Assembly: GCA_905221505.1 (NCBI GenBank)
Contig: CAJNDL010000005.1
Location: forward strand, 1-64,000
Origin: a bacterium
Lineage (GTDB): Bacteria; Bacillota; Bacilli; Lactobacillales; Streptococcaceae
Length of the DNA: 64,000 nucleotides
Direction: 5' to 3'
This document shows positions 28,170-37,867 of this stretch, one piece after another. The position numbers were made by a program, and so were the translations under genes. The notes beneath the pieces were generated by a model. That model saw nothing but the letters and a program-made list of their open reading frames with translations. It made no database searches and was not told the origin of the DNA. Position 1 is the stretch's first letter. Each line of letters begins with the position of its first letter.

Positions 28170-28685
28170 TTAGTCGTGGTATTCTCCGCGATCCCATTTT
28201 TCAAGGAATTCAGTGAAGAAGTTTGCGTCTGTTTGTTGAGCATTGTGACTTTCAACGTGTTCAATTTTCGCAATCAATTTTTTGTTTTCTTCAGATGGTT
28301 TGTATTCAGCATGGATGAAAGCTTCGATGATGTCACACATGAGCAATTCACCAGTAATCTTACCACCAAAACCGATAACATTAGCGTTCAATTGTTCTTT
28401 AGCATAAAGGGCTGTTGTCATATCACGAACCAAGGCAGAACGGACACCTGGAACTTTATTTACAGCGTTGTTGATACCAACACCTGTACCACAGATACAT
28501 ACTCCAAGATCAGCTTGACCGCTAGTTACAGCTTCCCCTACTTTTTTACCAAAGATTGGGTAGTGAGTACGTGTATGGTCATATGTACCAAAGTCAATGA
28601 CTTCATATCCTTTTGATTTCAAAAATTCTGAAACCGCCATTTTTTCATCTGTTACGATGTGGTCACATCCAATTGCAATTCTCAT
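28170..28685 (-). CDS. lacB: Galactose-6-phosphate isomerase subunit LacB
   Basis: A 171-aa RpiB/LacAB-family subunit. [11 protein letters not shown] at the N-terminus and [15 protein letters not shown] near residue 69 form the substrate site. It acts as a heteromer with LacA to convert galactose-6-P to tagatose-6-P. Confidence 0.96.
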   Translation of the reverse strand: MRIAIGCDHIVTDEKMAVSEFLKSKGYEVIDFGTYDHTRTHYPIFGKKVGEAVTSGQADLGVCICGTGVGINNAVNKVPGVRSALVRDMTTALYAKEQLNANVIGFGGKITGELLMCDIIEAFIHAEYKPSEENKKLIAKIEHVESHNAQQTDANFFTEFLEKWDRGEYHD

Positions 28686-28714
28686 TTTAACTTACCTTTC
28701 TTACTCTAATCTAA

Positions 28715-29140
28715 TTAGCACATTTTGTTCAACATATCGACACGAATTTGGTGACGTCCACCGTCGTATTTACCGTTAACAAATCCTTTAGCAATATTTT
28801 TAGCCAATTCATCACCAACAAGTTGTGCACCCATAGTGATCATACGTGAGTTGTTGTGACCACGAGTCATATAAGCTGAACGTTCGTCAGATACTTCTGC
28901 AGCAACCATTCCTTTGATTTTTGTTGCGACCATAAATGGACCAGCACCGTAAGCATCAATCACAATACCAAGGTTTTGTTCTTCTTTGTTTACTTCTGCA
29001 GCAACAGCAAGAGTCACATCAACAAAGTCTTGACCTTCAGCTGTAACATCCACAACGTGGAAGTTTTCTTTTTCCAAGAAGTCTTTCACAACTTCTTTCA
29101 ATCTCAAACCTGCAGCATCTGCACCGATAACAATAGACAT
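28715..29140 (-). CDS. lacA: Galactose-6-phosphate isomerase subunit LacA
   Basis: A 141-aa partner of LacB with the same fold: [14 protein letters not shown] at the start, [17 protein letters not shown] in place of LacB's CGTG loop, and a later [16 protein letters not shown] segment. It is the first gene of lacABCD, with a promoter and LacR-like sites about 330-360 bases upstream and a BOX element in the leader. Confidence 0.95.
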   Translation of the reverse strand: MSIVIGADAAGLRLKEVVKDFLEKENFHVVDVTAEGQDFVDVTLAVAAEVNKEEQNLGIVIDAYGAGPFMVATKIKGMVAAEVSDERSAYMTRGHNNSRMITMGAQLVGDELAKNIAKGFVNGKYDGGRHQIRVDMLNKMC

Positions 29141-29196
29141 ATTGTATACTCCTTTTTATTTTTCTAGGCTAATAAAACCTTTTATAGTTAGCAGTT

Positions 29197-29303
29197 TATA
29201 CTCTTCGAAAATCAAATTCAAACCGCGTCAACGTCGCCTTGCCGTACTCAAGTACAGCCTGCGGCTAGTTTCCTAGTTTGCTCTTTAATTTTCATTGAGT
29301 ATT
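29197..29303 (-). repeat. BOX element (boxA-boxC, no boxB)
   Basis: Read on the minus strand it begins with the boxA opening ATACTCAATGAAAAT, passes through GCAAACTAGGAAACTAGCCGCAGG, and ends with boxC GATTTTCGAAGAGTAT. BOX repeats are typical of S. pneumoniae and close relatives. It lies in the 5' leader between the lac promoter and lacA. No separate feature is seen at 29304-29434. Confidence 0.85.
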
Positions 29304-29434
29304 ACCTACAAAAAGCTTTCTAGCAGTTTATTGATAAATTGGATTGAATGAGATGAATTACACACCCTATTCAAGTTTAGGAAATCAAGTTCCTAGAATA
29401 ATCTCTCCTTCAAAGAGAATATAACAAGTGATTA

Positions 29435-29472
29435 TTTGTTTGTTACAAACATCATTTGTTGCTTACAAACAT
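29435..29472. promoter_or_regulatory. LacR-like operator repeats at the lacA promoter
   Basis: On the minus strand ATGTTTGTAA occurs twice with a 20-bp period (plus-strand TTACAAACAT at 29443 and 29463), directly downstream of the -10. A related TAATGTTTGTTT lies upstream at about 29506. The TGTTTG-type repeats match the style of streptococcal LacR operators. Confidence 0.6.
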
Positions 29473-29501
29473 AATATACTCCTATTTCTAGAAAAAGTCA
29501 A
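29473..29501 (-). promoter_or_regulatory. lacABCD promoter
   Basis: Minus strand: TTGACT (29496-29501), 17 bases, TATATT (29473-29478). The operator repeats begin at its -10. Confidence 0.75.
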
Positions 29502-29530
29502 CAGTTAATGTTTGTTTTTGTGGTTTTTAT

Positions 29531-30427
29531 CTAAAAGATTTCGATATCAAAACCAATTTGATCCACTTGTCCTGTCTCTAAGAGACGAACATTCTTCTTA
29601 TCTTCTAGATGATCTCCTTCTTCAAGGGATGTTGACAAACCAGACCATGGTTCAAAAGCAATGAAAGGACCTTTATTCAAAGTTGACCAGATAATAAGAT
29701 TTGGAAACTCTGCAAAGTGCACTTTCAACCCTTTATCATGTTTACGAGAACGAAGGGCAATTGTTCTAGATTGCATTTCATCTAAAGTAACTGCATCTGT
29801 GCTAAACAAATCATAGCTGAGGTCTACTTCTTTTTGACCTTCTAGCCATGGACTTCTATCTTGGAAATCCAACATACCTGTTTCTGGGAAAGGACGTGGA
29901 ACAGAGCAAGTCTCTTCTTTCTCAAACTCTAGATAATAATCTTCATAGACTTCATCATCAAGCAGAGGACAATTAAATCCTGGATGTCCACCAATAAAGT
30001 AAGGCAGGACCTTGCTAGTTTCTTTATTGAAAATCTTGTATTGAGTTCGTACTGTCTTGCCAGTAAGGATATAAGTGATTTCTAGTCGGAAATGATAAGG
30101 ATAGTTTTGATAGCTATTCTCATCGTCTTCAATTGCAAAAGTGACGCTATTATCTGTCTGTCCAACTAATTCAAATTCTTTCTTGCGAACCAAACCATGA
30201 CGAGGAATCTTTCCTTTACTTTCTTGTCCATTCTCATCTATATAGAAGGCTGTATCCTCTCTCAATGAACCACAAATGGGAAAGAGAACAGGAGCTTGTC
30301 CGCTCCAATAAGTAGCATCTCCTTGCCACAAATACTCAAGACCTTCAGCATCTTTTATAGAAGAAAGAGCCCCACCAAAACTGTTAAATTGAACTCTTAA
30401 TTGTTCTGATTTTAATTCAATTACCAT
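29531..30427 (-). CDS. lacX: Aldose 1-epimerase family protein (LacX-like)
   Basis: A 298-aa galactose-mutarotase superfamily protein. The family's substrate His segments are visible as KIPRHGLVRKKEF near residue 89 and FIGGHPGFNCPL near residue 165, and the late WSTLNKGPFIAFEPW region is present. LacX is the homologue found at the end of the L. lactis lac operon; it may equilibrate sugar or sugar-phosphate anomers. Here it lies just upstream of the lacABCD promoter and downstream of the galactitol-type PTS, from which a terminator partly separates it. Confidence 0.85.
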   Translation of the reverse strand: MVIELKSEQLRVQFNSFGGALSSIKDAEGLEYLWQGDATYWSGQAPVLFPICGSLREDTAFYIDENGQESKGKIPRHGLVRKKEFELVGQTDNSVTFAIEDDENSYQNYPYHFRLEITYILTGKTVRTQYKIFNKETSKVLPYFIGGHPGFNCPLLDDEVYEDYYLEFEKEETCSVPRPFPETGMLDFQDRSPWLEGQKEVDLSYDLFSTDAVTLDEMQSRTIALRSRKHDKGLKVHFAEFPNLIIWSTLNKGPFIAFEPWSGLSTSLEEGDHLEDKKNVRLLETGQVDQIGFDIEIF

Positions 30428-30454
30428 TATTTTCTCCGATTTCTTGATCGTTTA

Positions 30455-30498
30455 TAAAAAACTAGGCTGTCACTCCTAATGGATGTCGACAACCTAGC
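30455..30498 (-). terminator. Terminator between the PTS EIIC gene and lacX
   Basis: On the minus strand CTAGGTTGTC pairs with GACAGCCTAG across an 18-base loop and is followed by six T residues. lacX would then depend on read-through or an unrecognised promoter. Confidence 0.75.
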
Positions 30499-30527
30499 TT
30501 TAACAATTTACATTTTATAGGAGCGCA

Positions 30528-32003
30528 TTATTTTGCTTTTGCTGCGTACTCTTCGTTACGTTTGATCATTTGTTTTCTGTACCAAGCAAAGATACCGATA
30601 TAGAATACAAGGAAGACTACAGCACCAAGGATTGCTTTGATATCACCTGTTGTAGTGTTACCAATTGTCCAACCAAGAAGTTTTTCGATTGGTCCTTCAA
30701 GAGTTGAGTGAGTGATCAATTGAGTTTCGCTCACACCTGCTGGGAAGGCACCTACACCTTTAGCAAGTTCTGTTGCAAATGGTGCGATAAGTGTACCTGA
30801 AAGAAGGAAGAGTGGCAACAAGAGTGTTCCGAAGATGATCATACGGAGCAATTTACCACGAGTTACCACCAAGAGAGCTGGTGTAACACCCATAGCGATG
30901 ATACCAGCAAGTGGTAAGATACCATTTCCGACTTTTGAAAGAAGCACTGCTTCAATCAACATGATTGGTGCAAGTACGTTGGCACAAGCCCAGATTTCAG
31001 CACGACCAGCGATGAATGGCCAGTCAAGACCGATATTGAATTTACGTCCTTGAAGACGTTTAGTAGCAACGTTTGTAATACCTTGTGAAAGTGGTTCTAC
31101 GGCAGCGATGAACCATGAACCAATAAGTGAGAAGAGTTCCAAAGATACACCAGCAGTCAAACCAAGAGACAACCAACCTTTGATAACGAGACGCCATTTA
31201 TCTGCATCGACAACACCTTCAATTGGATGTGGAGTTCCCATAATACCGATAACGATACCAAGAATGAAACCGATGAAGAATTTAGATCCCCAGAAACCGA
31301 TTTTCTTGTTCAATTTAGCAGCATCAAAGTCATATTTATCAAGACCTGGGAAGAATTTTTCAAAAATCTTATCCAAAACCATGATAACTGGGTTCATCAT
31401 GTAGTTCATGTGAGTTGAAGTCATTGGAGATGAACTTGGTGCATTAAGAAGGTCATCAAATGTAGGTTTCATCAAGTCAGAGTTGATGATTTTAAGGACC
31501 CCAACAAGTACAATAGCTGCTGTAGCAATCAATAGTGAAACCCCTTGGCTCACACCGTTGTTGTCTGCATACCATTTAATCAAAAGACCTGTGATAGACA
31601 AGTGCCAGATATCGAAGATATCAACGTCAAGTGTATCTGTTTTCTTCATAGCAAGCATCACTATGTTGACAATCAACATGATGAGCAAGAAGTAAAGTGT
31701 CCAAGCAGAACCCCAAGTGATTGTAGCAAGTGGTGCCCAACCAACGTCGGTAATACTCAATTGAATACCAGTATTTTCAACAAATTTTGCTAGCGACGCT
31801 GAGAAAGCAGTGTTTAGCATACCGATGATAGCACCGATACCAGTAAGGGCGATGGCAAGTTTGATACCACCTTCAAGCGCTTTGGAGAATTTCACTCCAA
31901 AAAGTAGAGCCAATATTGTCAAAATGATCAACATGATGACAGGACCACCCATATCTAAGACGGGTGTAAAGACCTTTTTGATTAGGTCAAAGATTGCATC
32001 CAT
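30528..32003 (-). CDS. PTS galactitol-type EIIC permease
   Basis: A 491-aa membrane protein with about ten to twelve hydrophobic segments and the GatC pattern: GGPVIMLIILTILALLFGVKF near the start, and a central GVVDADKWRLVIKGW loop. GatC-type EIIC proteins translocate galactitol or related hexoses. Its place next to lacX and the lac genes, and the shared TGTTTG repeats, suggest a galactose-related substrate, as suspected in pneumococcus. The exact sugar cannot be read from sequence. Confidence 0.9.
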   Translation of the reverse strand: MDAIFDLIKKVFTPVLDMGGPVIMLIILTILALLFGVKFSKALEGGIKLAIALTGIGAIIGMLNTAFSASLAKFVENTGIQLSITDVGWAPLATITWGSAWTLYFLLIMLIVNIVMLAMKKTDTLDVDIFDIWHLSITGLLIKWYADNNGVSQGVSLLIATAAIVLVGVLKIINSDLMKPTFDDLLNAPSSSPMTSTHMNYMMNPVIMVLDKIFEKFFPGLDKYDFDAAKLNKKIGFWGSKFFIGFILGIVIGIMGTPHPIEGVVDADKWRLVIKGWLSLGLTAGVSLELFSLIGSWFIAAVEPLSQGITNVATKRLQGRKFNIGLDWPFIAGRAEIWACANVLAPIMLIEAVLLSKVGNGILPLAGIIAMGVTPALLVVTRGKLLRMIIFGTLLLPLFLLSGTLIAPFATELAKGVGAFPAGVSETQLITHSTLEGPIEKLLGWTIGNTTTGDIKAILGAVVFLVFYIGIFAWYRKQMIKRNEEYAAKAK

Positions 32004-32048
32004 AACAGTTCCTCCCTTTTTTATTTATGAATGTTAACAAATTGATAA

Positions 32049-32354
32049 TTAGCTTAATCCGTGTTCTTTAATAGCTGTTTCAATATTGTCAAATACTGGA
32101 GCACTCATAGCTGGGATACGGAATAAGATTGGTCCAGCTTCGATAACTGGAATACCTGGGTCAAAACCAAGGTCTGTCGCAGCAATTGGTGTAAAGATGT
32201 CATAACCTTTGATAAGGTCTTCGTTGACGTCCTTGACCATAACTGCATCACAGTGAACATCGTAACCACGGTTTGAAAGTTCTTCTTCAAGAGCACTTTT
32301 AATTTGGTGGCTTGAGTTAACACCTGCACCGCAGGCGGCAAGAATTTTAATCAT
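32049..32354 (-). CDS. PTS galactitol-type EIIB component
   Basis: A 101-aa EIIB. The phosphocysteine is Cys8 in ILAACGAGVNSS, the P-loop-like active site. I start it at 32354 because GGAGGAAATCCAT directly precedes that ATG; the longer reading from 32390 has no ribosome site. It transfers phosphate from the EIIA encoded upstream to the sugar entering through EIIC. Confidence 0.9.
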   Translation of the reverse strand: MIKILAACGAGVNSSHQIKSALEEELSNRGYDVHCDAVMVKDVNEDLIKGYDIFTPIAATDLGFDPGIPVIEAGPILFRIPAMSAPVFDNIETAIKEHGLS

Positions 32355-32392
32355 ATGGATTTCCTCCGATTTAATATTTTTAATAGACAAGA

Positions 32393-32869
32393 TTAAGCGA
32401 TTGCTTCAGCGATATAAGCATAAAGGGCTTCTGGTTCAGAAATCTTTGATAGGTTTTCAAGATGACCATTTCCAGTAAAGAAGTCCATCAACTGAGCAAG
32501 AATGTTTGTTTGACTTGAACTTGAGTTATTAATGATAAAGAAGAGCAGGGATACTTCTACTTCCTTATCCGGTGCAATCATATTGTGGAAAGTCACTGGT
32601 TTATCTAATCGAACGACCACAACTTTTTCAGCTAGATTATGAACAATATCTGTATGAGGAATAGCCACATTCGGCAAATCCTTACCCAAAAATTCCATAT
32701 CTAAGCCAGTTGGAAATGACTTTTCACGCGTGATCAAGGCTTCACGATAGGTTGGAGTTACGATTTCTCGTTCTTCCAATAAAGTTGCAACCTGATCAAA
32801 GAGATGTTCTTGATTATCCGCTTCTAAGCAAAACACAAGGTTTTTGTCAAAGAAATGATCTAATCCCAT
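32393..32869 (-). CDS. PTS EIIA component (fructose/galactitol type)
   Basis: A 158-aa EIIA of the mannitol/fructose/NtrA fold. The motif REKSFPTGLDME leads to the active-site His in VAIPHTD near residue 70. The start at 32869 has AAGGGAAAA upstream; the ATG at 32890 precedes it without a site. It is the first gene of the EIIA-EIIB-EIIC operon, under a near-consensus promoter overlapped by a cre-like site. Confidence 0.88.
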   Translation of the reverse strand: MGLDHFFDKNLVFCLEADNQEHLFDQVATLLEEREIVTPTYREALITREKSFPTGLDMEFLGKDLPNVAIPHTDIVHNLAEKVVVVRLDKPVTFHNMIAPDKEVEVSLLFFIINNSSSSQTNILAQLMDFFTGNGHLENLSKISEPEALYAYIAEAIA

Positions 32870-32905
32870 AAGGTTTTCCCTTCTTTCCATTAACTTTATG
32901 CTATA

Positions 32906-32934
32906 AGTATAACACTATATGAAATCGTTGTCAA
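32906..32934 (-). promoter_or_regulatory. Promoter of the galactitol-type PTS operon with cre site
   Basis: Minus strand: perfect TTGACA (32929-32934), 17 bases, TATACT (32906-32911). TGACAACGATTTCA (32920-32933) overlaps the -35 and matches the cre pattern at 13 of 14 positions, so CcpA repression is likely. Confidence 0.8.
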
Positions 32935-33000
32935 TGTTTTTCTGTTGTTTTTTGTCTCTTTTTTTATATTTTTGTTGTTTTTGTAGTTCATTATATAAAA

Positions 33001-33019
33001 ACAAACAAATAAACAAACA
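33001..33019. promoter_or_regulatory. LacR-like TGTTTG repeats upstream of the PTS promoter
   Basis: On the minus strand TGTTTGTTTATTTGTTTG precedes the promoter by about 70 bases and resembles the TGTTTG repeats at the lacA promoter. It could place this PTS in the LacR regulon. Confidence 0.4.
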
Positions 33020-33048
33020 CTTCGAACATTTTTTCTGTTCTAGAAACT

Positions 33049-33077
33049 AAAAAAGCAGACCATTTAAGCCTGCTTTA
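33049..33077 (-). terminator. Terminator of lepA
   Basis: On the minus strand AAAGCAG pairs with CTGCTTT and is followed by a T run, 53 bases after the lepA stop. Confidence 0.7.
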
Positions 33078-33129
33078 CTATTGATTCTTATATAAATTTC
33101 CTATTAACAAGAAAAACAATTCTGATAAC

Positions 33130-34953
33130 TTATTCTTCATCCATACTCAAGACGCTTAAGAAGGCTTCTTGCGGAACTTCTACTGATCCGATAGCTTTCA
33201 TGCGTTTCTTACCAGCTTTTTGTTTTTCAAGCAGTTTACGTTTACGAGAAACGTCACCACCATAACACTTGGCAAGTACGTTCTTACGAAGGGCCTTGAT
33301 ATCTGTACGAGCAACAATCTTGTGTCCAATTGCTGCTTGAATCGGAACTTCAAATTGTTGACGAGGTATGATTTTCTTGAGCTTATCAACGATGAGTTTC
33401 CCACGTTCGTAGGCAAAGTCCTTGTGAACGATAAAGCTGAGGGCATCCACCTTGTCTCCATTGAGAAGGATATCCATTTTGACTAGCTTAGATGGGCGAT
33501 ACTCTGACAATTCATAGTCAAAGCTGGCATAACCACGTGTCGAAGACTTAAGTTTATCAAAGAAGTCAAAGACGATTTCAGCAAGAGGAATTTGATAGAT
33601 AATATTAACACGATTGTCATCAATATAATCCATGGTCACAAAATCCCCACGCTTACGTTGAGCCAATTCCATCACTGCTCCTACAAACTCCTGCGGTACC
33701 ATGATTTGAGCTTTAACATAAGGTTCCTCAATGGTAGCAATTTTGGTTGGGTCTGGAAACTCAGACGGGTTTGACACATCCATTGATTCACCGTCAGTCA
33801 AATTAACTTTGTAAATAACAGACGGAGCTGTCATGATGAGGTCAATGTTAAACTCACGCTCTAAACGCTCTTGGATAACATCCATATGGAGAAGTCCAAG
33901 GAATCCACAACGGAAACCAAATCCAAGTGCCTGAGATGTTTCTGGTTCAAACTGCAAGCTGGCATCATTCAGTTGCAATTTTTCAAGCGCTTCACGGAGG
34001 TCATTGTACTTGTTTGATTCGATTGGATAGAGACCCGCAAAAACCATAGGATTCATCTGCTTGTAGCCATGTAATGGCTCTGCCGCAGGATTGGTTGCCA
34101 AGGTAACGGTATCCCCGACACGAGTGTCCTGAACCGTCTTGATAGAAGCCGCAATATAACCAACGTCACCAGTCGCAAGGAAATCACGACCAACTGCTTT
34201 GGGTGTAAAAATACCGACTTCGGTAACATCAAAGGTCTTGCCATTGCTCATGAGCTGAATCTTATCGCCTGGTTTGACCACTCCGTCCATGACGCGAACT
34301 TGGAGGATAACCCCACGGTAAGCATCGTAAACAGAGTCGAAAATCAAGGCCTTAAGCGGCGCCGTCACATCACCTGTTGGCGCTGGCACTTTTTCTACGA
34401 TTTGCTCGAGAATTTCTTCGATACCAATACCAGCTTTAGCTGATGCTAGTACTGCTTCGCTAGCATCCAAACCAATGACATCCTCAATTTCTGTACGCAC
34501 GCGCTCTGGATCTGCAGCTGGCAGGTCAATTTTATTAATGACTGGCATGATTTCCAAATCATTGTCCAAGGCTAGATAAACGTTGGCAAGGGTTTGAGCC
34601 TCAATCCCTTGAGCAGCATCGACCACCAAAATAGCCCCCTCACAGGCAGCTAGCGAACGCGAAACTTCATAGGTAAAGTCTACGTGCCCCGGCGTATCTA
34701 TCAAGTGGAAAATATAAGTTTCCCCATCTTTAGCAGTATAATTCAGCTCGATGGCATTGAGTTTAATGGTAATCCCACGCTCCCGCTCTAGATCCATGCT
34801 GTCCAAAAGCTGGGCCTGCATTTCACGACTAGAAACCGTCTCAGTCTTTTCCAAAATGCGGTCTGCAAGAGTCGACTTTCCGTGGTCAATATGGGCGATA
34901 ATAGAGAAGTTACGGATCTTCTCCTGTCGTTTTTTCAATTCTTCTAAGTTCAT
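33130..34953 (-). CDS. lepA: Elongation factor 4 (LepA)
   Basis: A 607-aa translational GTPase that back-translocates or remodels stalled ribosomes. The G1 motif is in [12 protein letters not shown] near residue 17, the switch II region is DTPGHVDF, the base motif is [12 protein letters not shown], and the LepA-specific C-terminal domain ends with [18 protein letters not shown] start at 34953 (AAGGAAG upstream), giving the normal LepA length; a 21-codon upstream extension has no family match. Confidence 0.97.
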   Translation of the reverse strand: MNLEELKKRQEKIRNFSIIAHIDHGKSTLADRILEKTETVSSREMQAQLLDSMDLERERGITIKLNAIELNYTAKDGETYIFHLIDTPGHVDFTYEVSRSLAACEGAILVVDAAQGIEAQTLANVYLALDNDLEIMPVINKIDLPAADPERVRTEIEDVIGLDASEAVLASAKAGIGIEEILEQIVEKVPAPTGDVTAPLKALIFDSVYDAYRGVILQVRVMDGVVKPGDKIQLMSNGKTFDVTEVGIFTPKAVGRDFLATGDVGYIAASIKTVQDTRVGDTVTLATNPAAEPLHGYKQMNPMVFAGLYPIESNKYNDLREALEKLQLNDASLQFEPETSQALGFGFRCGFLGLLHMDVIQERLEREFNIDLIMTAPSVIYKVNLTDGESMDVSNPSEFPDPTKIATIEEPYVKAQIMVPQEFVGAVMELAQRKRGDFVTMDYIDDNRVNIIYQIPLAEIVFDFFDKLKSSTRGYASFDYELSEYRPSKLVKMDILLNGDKVDALSFIVHKDFAYERGKLIVDKLKKIIPRQQFEVPIQAAIGHKIVARTDIKALRKNVLAKCYGGDVSRKRKLLEKQKAGKKRMKAIGSVEVPQEAFLSVLSMDEE

Positions 34954-35031
34954 GATTCTCTTCCTTTCAGGGTATCTATTTATTATAAATTGTTTTTGAT
35001 ATTTTGACAAGACCATACCCTGCTAGGAGTA

Positions 35032-35760
35032 CTAATCTTCAGCAACAAAGCCGTCATTTTCGATAAAGTGGTGTTCTGTCATTCCTTGGTCAGTAAAGAC
35101 AATCCCATGAAGGACACCACCATAAACAGCTCCTCCGTCCATGCCAATCTTGCCATCTTCTGTAGTCCAAAGTTCAGCTGTACCTCGGTCTTGCTTCAAC
35201 AAACCATAAACTGGTGTATGACCAAAGACAATGGTTTTTCCAGTATGATTTTCGGCTTCGTGGAATGGTTTTCTAAGCCAGACTTTTTTATAATCTGTGG
35301 TTTCATGCCAATCATCCAAGGTTAAATCAATACCTGCATGAACAAAGATATACTTGTCTGTCTCTACCACAAACGGCATTTGACGAATAAATTCGACCAA
35401 ATCTGCCGCTTCAGTAGCAACACGCTTGGCATCTTCTACTCCATCAACTGGTGCATCCAAGGGACGACCTAGAATAGAGTTAATGGTTGTATCTCCACCA
35501 TTGCGACGATAGTGGTCATAACTTTCTTCTGGGTCATCGAGCCAAGTCAAAAACATATACTCGTGATTTCCTGACAAACAGATTGCCCCTTGATTGTCCA
35601 CCAAGTCCTTAACCATCTCTAGAACACGACGACTATCCTCACCGCGGTCAATCAAATCACCCAAAAAGAGCAACTGGGTCTGACCATCCCATGTTTTGAG
35701 AAGGTCTTCTAGCATCCCAGCTTTTCCGTGAACATCTCCAATTACATAATAGTCTGTCAT
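35032..35760 (-). CDS. Calcineurin-like metallophosphoesterase
   Basis: A 242-aa PPP-type phosphoesterase. All metal and catalytic motifs are in order: GDVHG (8-12), GDLIDRG (34-40), GNHEY (64-68), HAG (about 142) and GHTP (about 180). It resembles bacterial serine/threonine protein phosphatases and diadenosine tetraphosphatases; which of these is its substrate is not decided by sequence. It begins one base after the recN stop, so it is co-transcribed with recN. Confidence 0.9.
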   Translation of the reverse strand: MTDYYVIGDVHGKAGMLEDLLKTWDGQTQLLFLGDLIDRGEDSRRVLEMVKDLVDNQGAICLSGNHEYMFLTWLDDPEESYDHYRRNGGDTTINSILGRPLDAPVDGVEDAKRVATEAADLVEFIRQMPFVVETDKYIFVHAGIDLTLDDWHETTDYKKVWLRKPFHEAENHTGKTIVFGHTPVYGLLKQDRGTAELWTTEDGKIGMDGGAVYGGVLHGIVFTDQGMTEHHFIENDGFVAED

Positions 35761-35761
35761 C

Positions 35762-37429
35762 TTATTTCTCCCTGTTTCTCAACAATTCTCTGGCTTGCGT
35801 CAGGGCTGCTTCCGTCACATCATCACCAGCCAACATCTTGGCAACTTCCTCAACTCGCTCTTCAACCGTCAAAAGACGAACAGTCGAAATCGTTGAATGC
35901 TCATTGCTAATCTTCTCAATAAAGAATTGATAATCCGCAATCGCAATCACTTGTGGCAAATGGGAAATAGCCAAAACCTGACCATGCTGGCCAATCTTGT
36001 GAATTTTCTGCGCAATAGCCTGAGCTACACGACCTGAAACTCCCGTATCCACTTCATCAAAGACGATGCTGGTCTTGCCTTCTTTACGTGAAAAGGCAGA
36101 TTTAATAGCTAGCATGAGACGGGATAATTCCCCACCAGATGCAACCTTAACCAAGGGTTTAAAGTCTTCGCCAGGGTTGGTTGAAATGTAAAACTCAACT
36201 GTTTCATTGCCCTCACGGCTGAATTTGCCCTTGCTAAAACGAACCTGAAACTGGGCTTTTTCCATATAAAGGTCTTGAAGTTCTTGTTTAATCTCAGCTT
36301 CGAGCTGCTGAGCCAAATCATGACGAGCAGATGCAAGCTGACCTGCCAAATCGACAAGATTAACTTCCAACTTCTTAAGCTCTGCTTCCATGTCCTCAGA
36401 AGAAAGGTTATTACCTGTCAAAAGATTGTATTCTTCTGTAATTTTGGCAAAATACAGCAAGACATCATCCACAGTTCCACCATACTTACGAGTAATGGTA
36501 TGAAGAAGGTCCAAACGATTCTCGACTTGCATGAGACGATTGCCGTCAAAATCAAGGTCCTCAATGATAGCTTCCAGACGCTTGCTAATATCTTCTAAGA
36601 CATAGTAGGTCTCAGACAGAGAACTTGAAATTTCACGGTAGTCAGGGTCATATTCTTCGACACTTTCCATGTCATTCATGGCTAAACGAACATTAGCTAG
36701 ACTTGAAAACTCTTCATTGTCTAACATGCTGTAGGCATTGGTTAGGGTATCTGCAATATTTTTATGGTTGAGGAGTTTATCTCGCTCTTGGTTGAGATCC
36801 AAGTCTTCCCCTGCTTGCAAATTAGCCGCCTCAATCTCTGCCATTTGAAATTCCAACATTTCAATACGAGCCTTATGTTCCTGTTGGTTTTTCTTGACTT
36901 CCAGAACCTGCTTGCGCATTTTTCGATAGGCATCAAAACTAGTCTGGTAGGTTTCTTTTAAGTCCCAAAAAGCTACATCGCCAAATTCATCCAACATCTG
37001 GATGTGTAGTTGAGGACGCATTAACTCCTCTTGGTCATGCTGGCCATGAATATCCACCAGATGTTGCCCAATGGCACGCAAGACAGATAGATTGACCATC
37101 TGGCCATTTACACGGCTAATACTACGACCATTTTGCAGAATTTCTCGACGGATGATAATCTCATCCCCCAATTCCAAACCTTGCTCATCAAAAATTTCCT
37201 GTAAAAGGCGACTATTCTCAACTGAGAAAAGCCCCTCAATCTCTGCCTTTGGTGCACCATGACGAATAACATCTGTCGTTGCACGAGCTCCCAACATCAT
37301 ATTCATGGCATCAATGATAATCGACTTCCCTGCACCTGTCTCACCAGTCAGGACAGTCATTCCCTTCTCAAAATTGAGGGAAATAGCCTCAATAATGGCA
37401 AAGTTTTTTATCGAAATTTCAAGTAACAT
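35762..37429 (-). CDS. recN: DNA repair protein RecN
   Basis: A 555-aa SMC-like ATPase for double-strand break repair and, in streptococci, transformation-linked recombination. The Walker A is TGETGAGKS near residue 33. Central coiled coils run from about 155 to 365. The ABC signature lies in VASGGELSRLMLAIK and Walker B in TSIVFDEVDTGVSG. The length is normal. It lies 6 bases after ahrC. Confidence 0.97.
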   Translation of the reverse strand: MLLEISIKNFAIIEAISLNFEKGMTVLTGETGAGKSIIIDAMNMMLGARATTDVIRHGAPKAEIEGLFSVENSRLLQEIFDEQGLELGDEIIIRREILQNGRSISRVNGQMVNLSVLRAIGQHLVDIHGQHDQEELMRPQLHIQMLDEFGDVAFWDLKETYQTSFDAYRKMRKQVLEVKKNQQEHKARIEMLEFQMAEIEAANLQAGEDLDLNQERDKLLNHKNIADTLTNAYSMLDNEEFSSLANVRLAMNDMESVEEYDPDYREISSSLSETYYVLEDISKRLEAIIEDLDFDGNRLMQVENRLDLLHTITRKYGGTVDDVLLYFAKITEEYNLLTGNNLSSEDMEAELKKLEVNLVDLAGQLASARHDLAQQLEAEIKQELQDLYMEKAQFQVRFSKGKFSREGNETVEFYISTNPGEDFKPLVKVASGGELSRLMLAIKSAFSRKEGKTSIVFDEVDTGVSGRVAQAIAQKIHKIGQHGQVLAISHLPQVIAIADYQFFIEKISNEHSTISTVRLLTVEERVEEVAKMLAGDDVTEAALTQARELLRNREK

Positions 37430-37435
37430 ATAGAC

Positions 37436-37867
37436 CTACCAATTTTTTACTTGTTCAAAGATTTCCTCAGCTAGACTTTCACTTCTGGCAATGACTAAAA
37501 TCGAGCTATCATCAGCTAAACAGCTAAAAATCTTGTTCGCAAAAGTCTCGATTAACTGAGCTTTTACAAAAGCCGTATTTCCTGGGATAACTTGTAGATT
37601 GATCATCTTGTCCATCAATTCGGCTGACTCAATATTGTCTTCAGCCAGTTGCAAACTTTTTACGATTGATTTTGGCAATTCATAGACATAGGTGTTGTCT
37701 CTCAAAGGAATTTTGACAATACCTAGCTCTTTGATATCTCGGGATACCGTCGCCTGAGTGGCAGTGATGCCTGCTTCTTTCAAATGTTCTACGATTTCTT
37801 CTTGCGTACCGATTTGATAATCTGTCACAAATCGTCTAATTTTTTCAAGTCTCTCTTTTTTATTCAT
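37436..37867 (-). CDS. ahrC: Arginine repressor family regulator (AhrC/ArgR)
   Basis: A 143-aa ArgR-family protein. The N-terminal winged helix has ATQATVSRDIKELGI, and the C-terminal hexamerisation/arginine-binding domain has VIPGNTAFVKAQL and LADDSSILVIAR. The ahrC-recN linkage is conserved in Firmicutes. In pneumococcus AhrC works with a second ArgR. A second ArgR-family gene starts at 63751 in this window. It overlaps the tlyA-like gene by 8 bases. Confidence 0.93.
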   Translation of the reverse strand: MNKKERLEKIRRFVTDYQIGTQEEIVEHLKEAGITATQATVSRDIKELGIVKIPLRDNTYVYELPKSIVKSLQLAEDNIESAELMDKMINLQVIPGNTAFVKAQLIETFANKIFSCLADDSSILVIARSESLAEEIFEQVKNW

